A stretch of DNA of 64,000 bases from Alteromonas oceanisediminis. Lineage in GTDB: Bacteria > Pseudomonadota > Gammaproteobacteria > Enterobacterales > Alteromonadaceae. The stretch is taken from positions 62,001-126,000 of the forward strand of contig NZ_JAHCTA010000001.1 of the NCBI RefSeq assembly GCF_018474025.1, written 5' to 3'. Positions 53,388 to 63,396 of the stretch are shown one piece after another. Every line of letters starts with the position of its first letter. The stretch's first letter is position 1. Below the pieces are notes generated by a model. That model did not search any database and was not told where the DNA came from. It worked only from the letters and a program-made list of their open reading frames with translations. Both the position numbers and the translations under genes were made by a program.

Positions 53388-53984
53388 TTATTCCTGCGTC
53401 TTTTGCTTTTTCCAAATAAGTAACAGATTATTTGCTGGCATTGTTATCCTATCAATCAATGTCAATAATTTGCCCCATTGTTGCAATTCAGTGATGTCAC
53501 GGTAACCGCCATACCCTTCGGCCACTAAATGCCGATGAAAATCTGCGTTACTTTGACTGTTAAATTTGCCATTTTCAGTAAATGGCCCGTACTGACAGAA
53601 TACCCCGTTGGCCGGTAAATGTTGTTGGATGAGCTGCATCATAAGCTGGACTTCACTACGCTGCATAATGTGTGCGGTATTTGCGCTAAACACAGCGTCA
53701 AATTGACCTTTCGGCCAGTCGTCCTTGCCAACCTGAAAAGCAATCGGGCGTTTAAGATTAGGCCAGGGATATTCGTCAATCCAAAGATTAATCCCTTGAT
53801 GATATTGGGGTTGATCAGATGTTTGCCACGCGAGGTGGGGAAGATGTTTGGCTAAATGCACCGCGTGCTGCCCCGTGCCGGAGCCAATTTCTAATACACG
53901 GGTTGCTGCATTAAACTCGCTCTGTAAAACGTCAGCAATAAACTGTTTATTGTTCTCACACGCTTGGCTAAAGGGTTTAGTCAT
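53388..53984 (-). CDS. DUF938 SAM-dependent methyltransferase-like protein
   Basis: Protein of 198 residues with a class I methyltransferase core: motif I VLEIGSGTGQHAVHLA, then FDAVFSANTAHIM and YGPFTENGKFNSQSNADF, which is the DUF938 mark. The substrate is unknown. I chose ATG 53984; an in-frame GTG at 53999 overlaps the metH stop. It is the last gene of the methionine operon, which fits an enzyme that uses S-adenosylmethionine, although this may be chance. Confidence 0.85.
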   Translation of the reverse strand: MTKPFSQACENNKQFIADVLQSEFNAATRVLEIGSGTGQHAVHLAKHLPHLAWQTSDQPQYHQGINLWIDEYPWPNLKRPIAFQVGKDDWPKGQFDAVFSANTAHIMQRSEVQLMMQLIQQHLPANGVFCQYGPFTENGKFNSQSNADFHRHLVAEGYGGYRDITELQQWGKLLTLIDRITMPANNLLLIWKKQKTQE

Positions 53985-53991
53985 GACCGGC

Positions 53992-56619
53992 TCAATCACT
54001 TAAATTCGGCATCAGCCATTTCTCAGCTTCATCGACACTCCACCCTTTACGAGCGGCGTAGTCCTCAACCTGATCAGGTTGGATTTTGGCCACGGCAAAA
54101 TAGCGTGATTCAGGATGAGAAAAATACCAGCCAGACACAGAAGCTCCTGGCCACATTGCGTAACTCTCAGTCAGTTGCATGCCGGTGTGTTTTTCAACCT
54201 CCAGTAGATCCCAGATGGGTTGCTTTTCGGTGTGTTCAGGACACGCTGCGTAGCCGGGGGCAGGTCGAATGCCCTGATACTTCTCAGCAATAAGGGCGTC
54301 GTTATCCAGTTGCTCGTCAGGCGCAAAGCCCCATAGTTCAGTTCGCACTTTTTCGTGCAAATACTCTGCAAATGCCTCAGCCAGTCTGTCCGAGACGGCT
54401 TTCACCATAATAGCATTGTAATCGTCGCCTGCGTGCTTAAACGCATCAGACAGCGCATCTTCCTCAACGCCGGCGGTCACAGCAAAAGCGCCGATATAAT
54501 CTGCCTTATCGCTGCTTTGAGGTGCAATGTAGTCGCTGAGGCAATAATTGGGTTTACCCTTTTTTTCGGTTTGCTGACGCAAGTGGTGGGCGGTCAGTCG
54601 CACCTTTTGGCGCGAGTCATCAGTATAAATCAGGATATCGTCACCCTGTGTATTCGCCGGGAACAAGCCCACCACACCGGCTGGTGTCAACGTTTGTTGG
54701 CTTGCCAGCTCATCCAACATGGCATTGGCATCTGCGAATAACTTTTTAGCTTCTTCGCCCACCACTTCATCGTTGAGAATGCGTGGATATTTGCCGGCCA
54801 GTGACCACGTCATAAAAAACGGTGTCCAATCAATATATTGACGCAGTAATTCAATGCTGGCCGACACACTCTGAACGCCAAGCTGCTGGGGTTTCGGCGG
54901 CTGGTAGGCTGACCAGTCAATTGTGACGTGATTCTCGCGTGCCTGCGCCAAAGATACGGGGCGAGTACGGGGCTTCTTTCGGCTGTGCTGATCACGCACA
55001 ACATCATACTCTTTGGCCAATTGTGCAACATAGGCCGGGCGAAACTCATCACTTATCAATTTCTGGCAAACACCAACTGCCCGACTGGCGTTGGGAACGT
55101 ACACAACGGGACCGTCATAATGCTGCTCTATTTTAACTGCCGTGTGTGCTTTGGATGTCGTCGCTCCACCAATAAGCACCGGAATAGTAAACCCAAGACG
55201 CTGCATTTCTTTGGCAACATAAACCATTTCGTCTAATGAGGGAGTTATGAGACCTGACAAACCAATCATGTCGACATTTTGCGCTTTAGCTTCTTCCAGA
55301 ATTTTAGCGCAGGGCACCATTACCCCCATGTCGATCACCTCAAAATTGTTACACTGCAACACCACGCCGACAATATTCTTACCAATATCATGAACATCAC
55401 CTTTCACGGTGGCCATGAGGATCTTGCCGTTGCTGGATTTAACGCCATCTTTCTCAGCTTCAATAAAGGGCTGTAGGTGTGCCACGGCTTTTTTCATTAC
55501 ACGTGCCGATTTAACCACCTGCGGCAAAAACATCTTCCCTTCACCAAATAAATCGCCGACCACGTTCATACCGTCCATTAACGGCCCTTCAATCACGTGC
55601 AGTGGTCGCTCGGCCGCAAGGCGGGCTTCTTCGGTATCTTCGATAATGTAATCTGTTAACCCTTTAACCAGCGAATGCTCTAGGCGTTGTTTCACATCCC
55701 ATTCGCGCCATGAGAGATCTTCCGCTGCGGCCACTTTGCCGCCGCCCTGATATTTGGGCGCAAGTTCAAGCAGCCGGTCAGTGGCATCATCTTTACGATT
55801 GAGAATGACATCTTCTACTGCATCACGTAACTCCAACGGGATTTCATCGTAAACTTCCAGTTGCCCAGCGTTGACGATCCCCATATCCATCCCCGCTCGA
55901 ATGGCGTAATACAAAAACACAGAATGCATTGCCTCGCGCACCGGGTTATTGCCGCGAAATGAAAACGAAATATTAGATAAACCACCGGAAACATGCACGT
56001 GAGGCAGCGTTTGCCGTATGCGCCGCGTGGCTTCAATAAAGTCCACCGCGTAATTATTGTGTTCCTCAATACCCGTGGCAACCGCGAAAATATTGGGGTC
56101 AAAAATGATGTCTTCTGGCGGAAACCCAACGACCTTGGTCAAAATCTCATAACTGCGTGTGCAGATTTCTACTTTTCGATCTTCTGTATCGGCTTGCCCA
56201 ACTTCATCAAAGGCCATAACGACTGTCGCCGCACCGTAAGCCTTAAGTAGCTTCGCCTGATGAATAAACGGCTCTTCACCCTCTTTAAGACTGATTGAAT
56301 TGACAATGGCCTTTCCCTGAATGCACTTAAGACCGGCTTCAATCACAGACCACTTTGACGAATCGATCATAATCGGCACGCGAGATATATCGGGCTCTGA
56401 TGCAATAAGATTCAAAAACTGCACCATCGCAGCTTCGGAGTCGAGCATCGCTTCATCCATGTTGATGTCGATAATTTGCGCGCCGTTGTCTACTTGCTGA
56501 CGCGCTACGTCGAGGGCGGCTTCAAAATCGCCGTTAAGAATAAGCCGTTTAAATACCGCTGAACCGGTCACATTTGTACGTTCACCAATGTTGATAAAGG
56601 TTGAGAATTGCTCTGACAT
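53992..56619 (-). CDS. metH: methionine synthase, folate/cobalamin/activation modules
   Basis: The C-terminal three modules of B12-dependent methionine synthase as a separate 875-residue protein. Order: pterin-binding domain (about 1-290: [24 protein letters not shown]), cap and cobalamin domain with the cobalt-ligand motif DVHDIG (about 310-540), and the SAM-binding reactivation domain (about 570-875, with [15 protein letters not shown]). ATG 56619 is preceded by AGGAAG, whose first bases are part of the stop codon of the upstream gene. It is in a different frame from the upstream gene. Both pieces together equal one standard MetH of about 1230 residues. Confidence 0.93.
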   Translation of the reverse strand: MSEQFSTFINIGERTNVTGSAVFKRLILNGDFEAALDVARQQVDNGAQIIDINMDEAMLDSEAAMVQFLNLIASEPDISRVPIMIDSSKWSVIEAGLKCIQGKAIVNSISLKEGEEPFIHQAKLLKAYGAATVVMAFDEVGQADTEDRKVEICTRSYEILTKVVGFPPEDIIFDPNIFAVATGIEEHNNYAVDFIEATRRIRQTLPHVHVSGGLSNISFSFRGNNPVREAMHSVFLYYAIRAGMDMGIVNAGQLEVYDEIPLELRDAVEDVILNRKDDATDRLLELAPKYQGGGKVAAAEDLSWREWDVKQRLEHSLVKGLTDYIIEDTEEARLAAERPLHVIEGPLMDGMNVVGDLFGEGKMFLPQVVKSARVMKKAVAHLQPFIEAEKDGVKSSNGKILMATVKGDVHDIGKNIVGVVLQCNNFEVIDMGVMVPCAKILEEAKAQNVDMIGLSGLITPSLDEMVYVAKEMQRLGFTIPVLIGGATTSKAHTAVKIEQHYDGPVVYVPNASRAVGVCQKLISDEFRPAYVAQLAKEYDVVRDQHSRKKPRTRPVSLAQARENHVTIDWSAYQPPKPQQLGVQSVSASIELLRQYIDWTPFFMTWSLAGKYPRILNDEVVGEEAKKLFADANAMLDELASQQTLTPAGVVGLFPANTQGDDILIYTDDSRQKVRLTAHHLRQQTEKKGKPNYCLSDYIAPQSSDKADYIGAFAVTAGVEEDALSDAFKHAGDDYNAIMVKAVSDRLAEAFAEYLHEKVRTELWGFAPDEQLDNDALIAEKYQGIRPAPGYAACPEHTEKQPIWDLLEVEKHTGMQLTESYAMWPGASVSGWYFSHPESRYFAVAKIQPDQVEDYAARKGWSVDEAEKWLMPNLSD

Positions 56620-56629
56620 TAACAGCTTC

Positions 56630-57706
56630 CTAGTGGACGAAGGGTTCGAGACCGGAGAGACGCATTTTTACGTCTATGGTTGGCAAAGCCCGTGGCGTAA
56701 CACCCTGCACGACGTCAGCGATGGCGCGAATGTGCTCGGGTGTACTTCCGCAACATCCACCGACAATATTAACCAACCCGGATGAAGCCCATTCGGCAAT
56801 GTGAGCTGCCATCTCGTCAGGTTCCATATCATACTCGCCAAACTCATTGGGCAAGCCTGCATTGGGGTGAGCCGAAACGAGACATTCACTTATCTGGGCA
56901 ATTTCCGCGACGTACTGACGCAGCAAATCTGGCCCTAGCGCACAATTTAATCCGAATGAGAACGGCTTTATGTGTCGCAAGGAGTAATAGAACGCTTCTG
57001 CGGTTTGACCCGACAGGGTTCGTCCTGAGGCATCAGTAATGGTACCTGATATCATCACCGGAACTTCGTCACCGCGCGCGTCAAACACCTGTTGAACCGC
57101 AAAGGCTGCGGCCTTTGCATTTAGGGTATCGAACACGGTTTCAATCAAGATAAGATCAACGCCGCCCTCCAGCAAAGCTTCCGTGGATTCGACATAGGCC
57201 TCGACGAGCTGATCAAAAGTCACATTCCGCTTCGCTGGATCGTTCACGTCCGGCGAAATTGATGCAGTGCGGTTTGTCGGGCCTAAAACGCCAGCCACAT
57301 AGCGCGGTTTATCGGGTGTCTTTGCGGTAAATTCGTCAGCCACTTTACGCGCCAATTGCGCTGCAACGAGATTAATCTCCTTAGCGATCGTTTGCATATC
57401 ATAGTCAGCCATTGCGATCGTTGTGGCATTAAATGTATTGGTTTCGATAATGTCTGCGCCCGCCGCGAAATACTCGGCATGAATGGCAGCGATGATGTCA
57501 GGCTGAGTAATGGCGAGCAAATCGTTGTTGCCTTTCACGTCACAATGCCACTCTTTAAACGCGTCACCCCGATAATCTTGCTCGCTCAGTGAATACCGCT
57601 GGATCATGGTACCCATTGCACCATCTAAGATTAAGATGCGCTGCTGAGCGCTCTCAGTCAGTGAAATAAACGATTGTGTCATGGTATTGATAAATGCCTT
57701 ATTCAT
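56630..57706 (-). CDS. metH: methionine synthase, homocysteine-binding module
   Basis: Separate 358-residue protein that equals the N-terminal homocysteine methyltransferase module of MetH. It has the barrel start [11 protein letters not shown], the substrate strand ETNTFNAT, and the zinc ligands Cys in GLNCALG and the pair in [11 protein letters not shown]. It ends at a proper stop codon ten bases before the start of the second part. Its ATG overlaps the metA stop as TAATG; another ATG eight codons later (MTQSFISL) is possible. Function needs the companion protein for methyl-cobalamin. Confidence 0.92.
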   Translation of the reverse strand: MNKAFINTMTQSFISLTESAQQRILILDGAMGTMIQRYSLSEQDYRGDAFKEWHCDVKGNNDLLAITQPDIIAAIHAEYFAAGADIIETNTFNATTIAMADYDMQTIAKEINLVAAQLARKVADEFTAKTPDKPRYVAGVLGPTNRTASISPDVNDPAKRNVTFDQLVEAYVESTEALLEGGVDLILIETVFDTLNAKAAAFAVQQVFDARGDEVPVMISGTITDASGRTLSGQTAEAFYYSLRHIKPFSFGLNCALGPDLLRQYVAEIAQISECLVSAHPNAGLPNEFGEYDMEPDEMAAHIAEWASSGLVNIVGGCCGSTPEHIRAIADVVQGVTPRALPTIDVKMRLSGLEPFVH

Positions 57707-58626
57707 TAAGCACGCAGATCGTCAAGATTGTAGGGCGTGGTTTGATACACAAAGTAATTGAGCCAATTGGTAAACAACAAATTACCATGACTGCGCCATT
57801 GGATCATCAGCACATTGCTGGGATCGTCATTCAGAAAATAATTATCCGGAATGCGTGGCTCCAACCCGGCTTCCTGATCGCGCAGAAACTCCTGTTGTAA
57901 AGTATCCTCATCATATTCCGGATGGCCGGTCACAAACACCATGCGCTTGTCGTCAGAGGCGATGGCATATGCGCCTGCCTGAGGCGACTTGGCGAGCACG
58001 TGAAGTCCATCAATGGCCTCATAATCCGCTGAGTCAATTTCACCAAAACGTGAGTGAGGTGCGAAAAACACCGGATCGAAACCGCGTACCAGCTCATTGG
58101 TGGGTTGCAAGACATCGTGAGAATACACCCCACAAAGCTTATCTTGTCTGAGTGTCCGTTGTAGTCCGAAGTAGTGGAACATCGCGGCGTGCGCTGCCCA
58201 ACAGAGAAACAAGGTAGACTGCACGTGGCGTTTTGCCCAATCCATTACGCGCGTCATACGGTCCCAGTACTTCACATCCTGATAATCCAAATGGGCCAAC
58301 GGTGCCCCCGTAACTATTAAGCCATCGTAGCGTTTGTGGGCAACGTCATCAAACTGGTGATAGAAGGATTGCATATGTTGTTCGGGTGTATTGCGCGATA
58401 CCTGAGAATCAATACGGATCAGATCGACGTTGATTTGAAGCGGTGTATTGGACAACAAGCGCAGCAACTGAACTTCGGTTTCAATCTTATTTGGCATTAA
58501 GTTGAGTATGCCCACTTCGAGCGGACGGATATCCTGCTCCGCAGCGCGTTTGTCATCCATAGCAAAGATATTCTCGCGTTGCAGGATATCTTGGGCTGGC
58601 AGGTCGCTTGGGATCCGGATAGGCAT
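57706..58626 (-). CDS. metA: homoserine O-succinyltransferase
   Basis: First enzyme of methionine synthesis from homoserine, 306 residues. The nucleophile Cys lies in [11 protein letters not shown], the catalytic His and Glu in VTGHPEYD, and the N-terminus [21 protein letters not shown] is typical. Acyl-donor preference (succinyl or acetyl) cannot be told safely from sequence. It heads metA-metH(N)-metH(C)-DUF938 behind four met boxes. Confidence 0.95.
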   Translation of the reverse strand: MPIRIPSDLPAQDILQRENIFAMDDKRAAEQDIRPLEVGILNLMPNKIETEVQLLRLLSNTPLQINVDLIRIDSQVSRNTPEQHMQSFYHQFDDVAHKRYDGLIVTGAPLAHLDYQDVKYWDRMTRVMDWAKRHVQSTLFLCWAAHAAMFHYFGLQRTLRQDKLCGVYSHDVLQPTNELVRGFDPVFFAPHSRFGEIDSADYEAIDGLHVLAKSPQAGAYAIASDDKRMVFVTGHPEYDEDTLQQEFLRDQEAGLEPRIPDNYFLNDDPSNVLMIQWRSHGNLLFTNWLNYFVYQTTPYNLDDLRA

Positions 58627-58687
58627 AGTGCGCTCTTCGTGAGTTAATTTACGAGCAGTGTGCCTTAACCGACGAATTTGTCAACAT

Positions 58688-58719
58688 TTACGTCTAGACG
58701 GCTAAACGTTTAGACGTAA
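58688..58719 (-). promoter_or_regulatory. MetJ operator, four tandem met boxes
   Basis: Four adjacent 8-mers on the forward strand, TTACGTCT, AGACGGCT, AAACGTTT and AGACGTAA, match the met box AGACGTCT at 6, 7, 6 and 6 of 8 positions. They lie 62 bp upstream of metA. Confidence 0.88.
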
Positions 58720-58722
58720 TCA

Positions 58723-59643
58723 TTAGTTCACAGTGAAGCGCTTTCTTGTCGCCGAATTGAGATTAATTTCATAGCCGTTACCGCCAATCCCATTGAATAT
58801 CTCATCGGTAAAAATCACCGTCGTGTCATTTTTGAATGTGACCGCTTCCTTTTGCGTGACTAAGCCAAGGTCGATCTGATAAATCTGCCCTGAAAAAAAA
58901 TTATCTCCTTCCCAATCTTCAAACAACCACAACCGATCAGAGCCCAGTAACACCAGTTTAGATCGATCGGGACTTAAGGCTGCAGACGTGATCCAACACA
59001 ATTCTCGTAAGGTAGAGCAACTGGAGAACTCACCAATGAACTCGGCTTTGAAATTAGCCGCATGGTCGCCAATACGATAGAGCCGCGTTTTGCCATCAAA
59101 GGGTAAACTTCGGTTCTTAGTAAACAGATACAGTCTTCGCTTGAAATAAACAAAGGCTTCAATGTCATAGTGAGCGTCAGCAAAATGGTCGCTGCTATCC
59201 TGATCGTCAAAGTCGGGGTAAGTAAACTTGATCACTTCTGCGCGAGTTGACGCACTCTTGATATCGATCGGATTCTCGATTTTATAAATCGTCATCCATT
59301 CTCTATCTTTGCTGTTGTTACCGAAGTCCCCGATAAAAAAGTGACCAAAATCGTTCTGGGTCATGTCTTCCCAGTCCCAGTTTTTGGCATTCTCGATGTC
59401 AATCGTCCGCGACACTTTGCCGTCTGAGTCAATCTGATAGAGGCGCGGTTTGTCGCCCCCGTCGTTGATTGCCCATAAGTTGCCACGCTTATCAAACTCA
59501 ATGCCGGATATTTCATCCAGCTGTTCGTCCAGCTCAATAAACTGAGTTTCTTTGAGTAGCCAAAACTGATACAGCTGAAAACTGATAGCGACAAAGGCGA
59601 AAAAAACGGCTAGAAAGAGAATGGCTTGCTTCGTTGTAGTCAC
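58723..59643 (-). CDS. membrane-anchored beta-propeller protein of unknown function
   Basis: Protein of 306 residues with one N-terminal membrane anchor (about 7-29) and a periplasmic part rich in beta strands with YWTD/SMP30-like repeats (GIEFDKRGNLWAINDGGDKPRLY, WDWEDMT..., FFIGDFGNNS). I recognise no defined family. GTG start at 59643 with a weak ribosome-binding site. It lies between the met boxes and the chemotaxis genes, in the same direction as both, and shows no link to either. Confidence 0.75.
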   Translation of the reverse strand: MTTTKQAILFLAVFFAFVAISFQLYQFWLLKETQFIELDEQLDEISGIEFDKRGNLWAINDGGDKPRLYQIDSDGKVSRTIDIENAKNWDWEDMTQNDFGHFFIGDFGNNSKDREWMTIYKIENPIDIKSASTRAEVIKFTYPDFDDQDSSDHFADAHYDIEAFVYFKRRLYLFTKNRSLPFDGKTRLYRIGDHAANFKAEFIGEFSSCSTLRELCWITSAALSPDRSKLVLLGSDRLWLFEDWEGDNFFSGQIYQIDLGLVTQKEAVTFKNDTTVIFTDEIFNGIGGNGYEINLNSATRKRFTVN

Positions 59644-59719
59644 TGCTTGTTCACTTGATAGGCATCCTTGTTATTGAGCCGTAAATAAGGCAATCCATTC
59701 CGGTGATTTTACCCTATGC

Positions 59720-60160
59720 TTAACGCGCGGTTTGCAATGAGCGCAATAATTCCGCTTCGGCTCTGGGAATGCCACAGGTTTCAACCACCTCATCAACCGA
59801 TGCACCAGCAGCCACCATTTGTTTGGCTTGCTGATACAGTTTTATCTCAGGGTCGTGTAGCTGGATATCGCGCACCGATTGCTCGATAGCTTGGTACTGG
59901 TTGGTCAGTGAATCGATCTGATGATTGATATGTTGGTGCACTTCAGACTGCTCCAGTCGCTGTTGGCGTAGCTGGCGTAACAACGTGTCATGAGTTTGCG
60001 TTGCGTTTCGCACATGCTCACTGAGGCGATGATCAAGGTCGTTGAGGGCTTCTGCCAATGCATGCTGACGGCTTCGCAGTCGCAAAGCCAACCCTGATAT
60101 CAGCAATAGCGCTAACACACTGACTGCCAATGCTATATAAACCAACCATTCAGCCAACAA
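59720..60160 (-). CDS. DUF2802 protein of chemotaxis cluster
   Basis: Protein of 146 residues with one N-terminal membrane helix (about 5-27), a coiled coil (about 30-105) and the DUF2802 C-terminus with KMVAAGASVDEVVETCGIPRAEAELL. Such genes follow cheW in Vibrio and Shewanella chemotaxis/flagellar clusters. Function unknown. Only TTG codons are available as start (60160), with GGTG upstream. Confidence 0.8.
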   Translation of the reverse strand: MLAEWLVYIALAVSVLALLLISGLALRLRSRQHALAEALNDLDHRLSEHVRNATQTHDTLLRQLRQQRLEQSEVHQHINHQIDSLTNQYQAIEQSVRDIQLHDPEIKLYQQAKQMVAAGASVDEVVETCGIPRAEAELLRSLQTAR

Positions 60161-60174
60161 GCGTAAAACACCAT

Positions 60175-60669
60175 TTAAATATTGGTGATCTCATCCCACT
60201 CTTCATCAGACAATAGCTTATTGAGATCAACCAGAATTAGCAGCTCGCCATCGCGATTACTGACACCCTGAATAAACTTCGCGCTTTCTTCTGTTCCAAC
60301 ATTTGGCGCACTGTCAATTTCTGATGAACGCAGGTAAACAACCTCTGCAACACTATCGACTAAAATCCCGACCACTTGTTCGTCTGATTCAATGATCACG
60401 ATGCGGGTATTGTCTGTAATTTCCGTAGGCGGCAGCCCAAACCGTGCCCGCGTATCAATCACGGTAACAACATTACCGCGCAGATTGATAATACCGAGTA
60501 CGTAATCAGGCGCACCGGGAACCGGAGCGATTTCCGTGTGGCGTAACACTTCCTGCACCTGCATGACGTTGATACCGTAGGTTTCTTCACCCAAACGATA
60601 GGTGACCCACTGTAAAACCTCGTCGTTGCTGTCGACTACAGTGTTGCTGTTCGTAATTTTTTCACTCAT
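60175..60669 (-). CDS. cheW: chemotaxis coupling protein CheW
   Basis: Adaptor of 164 residues that links receptors to CheA. A single CheW domain (about 15-155) with YGINVMQVQEVLRHTEIAPVPGAPDYVLGIINLRG-type sequence, identified by LGIINLRGNVVTVID. Follows parP by 25 bp. Confidence 0.96.
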   Translation of the reverse strand: MSEKITNSNTVVDSNDEVLQWVTYRLGEETYGINVMQVQEVLRHTEIAPVPGAPDYVLGIINLRGNVVTVIDTRARFGLPPTEITDNTRIVIIESDEQVVGILVDSVAEVVYLRSSEIDSAPNVGTEESAKFIQGVSNRDGELLILVDLNKLLSDEEWDEITNI

Positions 60670-60694
60670 CCACTTGCTCCCAACAGAGACGGTA

Positions 60695-61465
60695 CTATTT
60701 TTGATTACTGTTTAACCCAGCATTTAACAACGAAGTCAGTTGATAAACGTCAATTAAAGCACACATACGTTCTTTTACCATACCAGCTAACCACGGTCGC
60801 TTACCGTCTGACTGACGCCACTTTACATCGCTTTTGTTCAGTTCAACAGTATTGATTAGTTTATCACTCGCGAAGCCCCATGGGCTATCAGCTAACATGA
60901 TAATGTACTGATAGTGTAGCTTTTCTTCCAGCTTTTGCGTGTATTTTTCCGGCATGACCCATTTCGCCGAATTCACAACATTGATTTTTTCATCGCGATG
61001 CAACATCACGCCCATAAACCAATCGGGTTTGCCGAAAAGCGGGCCAATCTTATCAATCTGGTGTATGCCTCCCAAGTCAATCAGTGGAACCGCCATGGTT
61101 AAGCCAGCAACTTCAAAAAACAAAGCCTGAAACCTTCCCGAAACGCGATCAGCCAATAATGACTGCGGTTGACTCCCCGTCGCATCACTTAACTCTGTTT
61201 CGGCCTCGGCCACAGCATCTTTAATCTCGTCGAGCGAGCGATGCTTTTCAATGGCAGGCGATACTTGAGGTTCGCGAAGTGGTGGCGCAGGCTCAACAGG
61301 AGACTTTTGCACGGGCACATCAACAGCCTGTTCAACCACCGTAGCCTTTTCAAGCAGCTTTGCAACGCGTTCCGTGGCCGCTAAGGGGTCTGCAGTATCG
61401 ACCAGCAAATCGTCCAGATACTCCTGCATGACTTCTTCTTTAGCGAAACTTTTACTTCTCGACAT
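60695..61465 (-). CDS. parP: ParP, CheW-like polar chemotaxis partner
   Basis: Protein of 256 residues with a Pro-rich, variable N-terminal half (about 1-110) and a C-terminal CheW-like domain (FQALFFEVAGLTMAVPLIDLGGIH...). This design and the position between parC and cheW match Vibrio ParP, which links the chemotaxis array to ParC at the pole. Its identity rests strongly on the parC neighbour. Confidence 0.87.
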   Translation of the reverse strand: MSRSKSFAKEEVMQEYLDDLLVDTADPLAATERVAKLLEKATVVEQAVDVPVQKSPVEPAPPLREPQVSPAIEKHRSLDEIKDAVAEAETELSDATGSQPQSLLADRVSGRFQALFFEVAGLTMAVPLIDLGGIHQIDKIGPLFGKPDWFMGVMLHRDEKINVVNSAKWVMPEKYTQKLEEKLHYQYIIMLADSPWGFASDKLINTVELNKSDVKWRQSDGKRPWLAGMVKERMCALIDVYQLTSLLNAGLNSNQK

Positions 61466-61475
61466 AGCCTGAAAA

Positions 61476-62237
61476 CTACCTCAACGACGTTAACAATTTT
61501 GTGTATGCATAGGCGCCTCGTGAGCGCGGGGCAAAAAGCGATATGGGTGTTTGTGCCTGGCTGGCCTCGCGAAAACGTGTATCAACTGGAATAGTACTTT
61601 TCCATGTTTTGTCTCCATAGTCGCTGCGCAGACTCTTATAGGCATCCAGCGCGGCATTCACTCGTTTATCAAACATGGTAGGCACAATCAATGCATCGAA
61701 CTGCTTGTTCAGCGATTTACTCATGATTTCCAGCGTGTGCATCATGCGATCCAACCCCTTCAACGCTAAAAACTCAGTTTGCACCGGCACGAGAATCTTA
61801 TTGCATGCCGCCAAGGCATTCACCATCAATACACCTAACACGGGTGGGCAGTCAATCAACACATAATCAAATTCGTTCTCCACTGCTTTTAGTGCTTTTG
61901 TTAACACCAGGCCCATGCCACTTTGAGCACCTAGTTTACGATCTAATGTGGCTAAATTCATCGTCGCCGGTAACACAAATAAGGTATCAAGCTTGGTAGG
62001 ACAAAGACAATCAAGCAACAGTTCACTGCGGGACGCCATTGGTGAAACAAAAATATCGTAGGTGCTTTTAGTTAATTCTTCTGAATCGATACCAAAATAG
62101 TAGCTCAGTGACGCATGAGGATCGGTGTCAATCAATAACACACGTTTGTTTTGCTGTGCCAGAATACCGCCTAGCGAGACCGTTGTGGTTGTTTTACCCA
62201 CGCCCCCTTTTTGATTGGCAATAGTCCAGATATGCAT
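61476..62237 (-). CDS. parC: ParC, ParA-like ATPase for polar chemotaxis arrays
   Basis: ATPase of 253 residues in the ParA/MinD family. Deviant Walker A KGGVGKTTT, Walker A' LIDTDPHAS and Walker B LIDCPPVLG are visible. Between cheB and a ParP-like gene it matches the Vibrio ParC that positions chemotaxis proteins at the old pole, rather than a chromosome-partition ParA; no parB is adjacent. Confidence 0.9.
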   Translation of the reverse strand: MHIWTIANQKGGVGKTTTTVSLGGILAQQNKRVLLIDTDPHASLSYYFGIDSEELTKSTYDIFVSPMASRSELLLDCLCPTKLDTLFVLPATMNLATLDRKLGAQSGMGLVLTKALKAVENEFDYVLIDCPPVLGVLMVNALAACNKILVPVQTEFLALKGLDRMMHTLEIMSKSLNKQFDALIVPTMFDKRVNAALDAYKSLRSDYGDKTWKSTIPVDTRFREASQAQTPISLFAPRSRGAYAYTKLLTSLR

Positions 62238-62243
62238 CGCGTT

Positions 62244-63335
62244 CTACCCTTTCATTTCAGTCAGAATGCTGGATGCAATTGAATCTAAAGGTAGGCTTCG
62301 CTGAGCTATTTTCGCGACGGTTACGGCCTGAGGCATACCGTAAACCACACTACTCTTTTCATCCTGCGCCCATACCACTGAGCCGCGCTGTTTTAACTCA
62401 CTACAGCCATCACGGCCATCAGCGCCCATGCCCGTTAAGATAATACCCAGCACATCGCCCATATACACTTTGGCAATACTACTGAAGGTAACATCAACCG
62501 ACGGTTTATACATTTGCTCAGGCCCGGCTACCGTGTCTAATATAGTCAGTCGCGCATTGTTGGATGTTCCGTCGACACGCATTTGTTTACCGCCGGGTGC
62601 AACATAGGCATGCCCTGGCTTTAGCACATCGCCCGTTTGTGCTTCTTTTACCTGAATGGCACACAGGCTATTGAGTCGTTCTGCGAAGGCTTCAGTAAAT
62701 GTGCCTGGCATGTGCTGCACAATCACAATGGGGTATGGATACGAAGCCGGGATGGGCTGCAGCACTTTCTGCAACGCGACAGGGCCGCCCGTTGAGGCAC
62801 CAATGGCAAGTAATTTATAGCGCTTTCCACTGGCATACGTAGGTGCCGTTTCCACCACTGTGTCTGTTTCGGTGGGTTTACGCCCAGTCAGTACAGAGGA
62901 TGACCGGAAAAATTTCTGAGTGGGCTTCTGCGCCGTTTTGCGTACTGCAATGGCGCGTACTTTATTACGCAACACCAGGGTGGCTTCTTGCCGGTTTTTA
63001 GCGATGTCCTCAAAATTCTTAGGCAGAAAATCCAGCGCCCCCGCATCCAACGCTTCTAATGTGGCCTTCGCACCATCGTGTGTTAATGACGAAAACATAA
63101 GAATGGGCACAGGATGCGCCGACATGATGCGGCGAACCGCAGTAATGCCATCCATAATCGGCATTTCAACGTCCATGGTGACAACATCGGGCCTGTGGCT
63201 AGCAATGCGAGACAACGCCATTTCACCGTTGCTCGCCTCTGCTACAACCTCGAGCAGAGGGTCTTGATTAAGAATTTCTTTGACTCGGCGACGATAAAAC
63301 GATGAATCGTCGACCACTAACACTTTAAATGACAT
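62244..63335 (-). CDS. cheB: chemotaxis protein-glutamate methylesterase CheB
   Basis: Response regulator-methylesterase of 363 residues. Receiver domain (about 1-125) with phospho-acceptor in [13 protein letters not shown]; catalytic domain with Ser in [11 protein letters not shown], His in VQHMPG and Asp in GMGADGRDG. It resets receptor methylation. It follows cheA by 61 bp and precedes parC by six bp. Confidence 0.96.
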   Translation of the reverse strand: MSFKVLVVDDSSFYRRRVKEILNQDPLLEVVAEASNGEMALSRIASHRPDVVTMDVEMPIMDGITAVRRIMSAHPVPILMFSSLTHDGAKATLEALDAGALDFLPKNFEDIAKNRQEATLVLRNKVRAIAVRKTAQKPTQKFFRSSSVLTGRKPTETDTVVETAPTYASGKRYKLLAIGASTGGPVALQKVLQPIPASYPYPIVIVQHMPGTFTEAFAERLNSLCAIQVKEAQTGDVLKPGHAYVAPGGKQMRVDGTSNNARLTILDTVAGPEQMYKPSVDVTFSSIAKVYMGDVLGIILTGMGADGRDGCSELKQRGSVVWAQDEKSSVVYGMPQAVTVAKIAQRSLPLDSIASSILTEMKG

Positions 63336-63396
63336 GTATGCCTACCATCCAATGACACGCATGGCTGATCGCCATGCGCTGCGCCGCGAGGCTATA

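Noticed and set aside
56617-56632. Frameshifted metH pseudogene
   Set aside because: Both parts end and begin at domain borders, the second has a proper ribosome-binding site, and all catalytic motifs are intact; a two-gene enzyme is the better reading.
61476-62237. Chromosome-partition ParA
   Set aside because: No ParB or parS nearby, and the neighbours cheB, parP and cheW fit the chemotaxis ParC.
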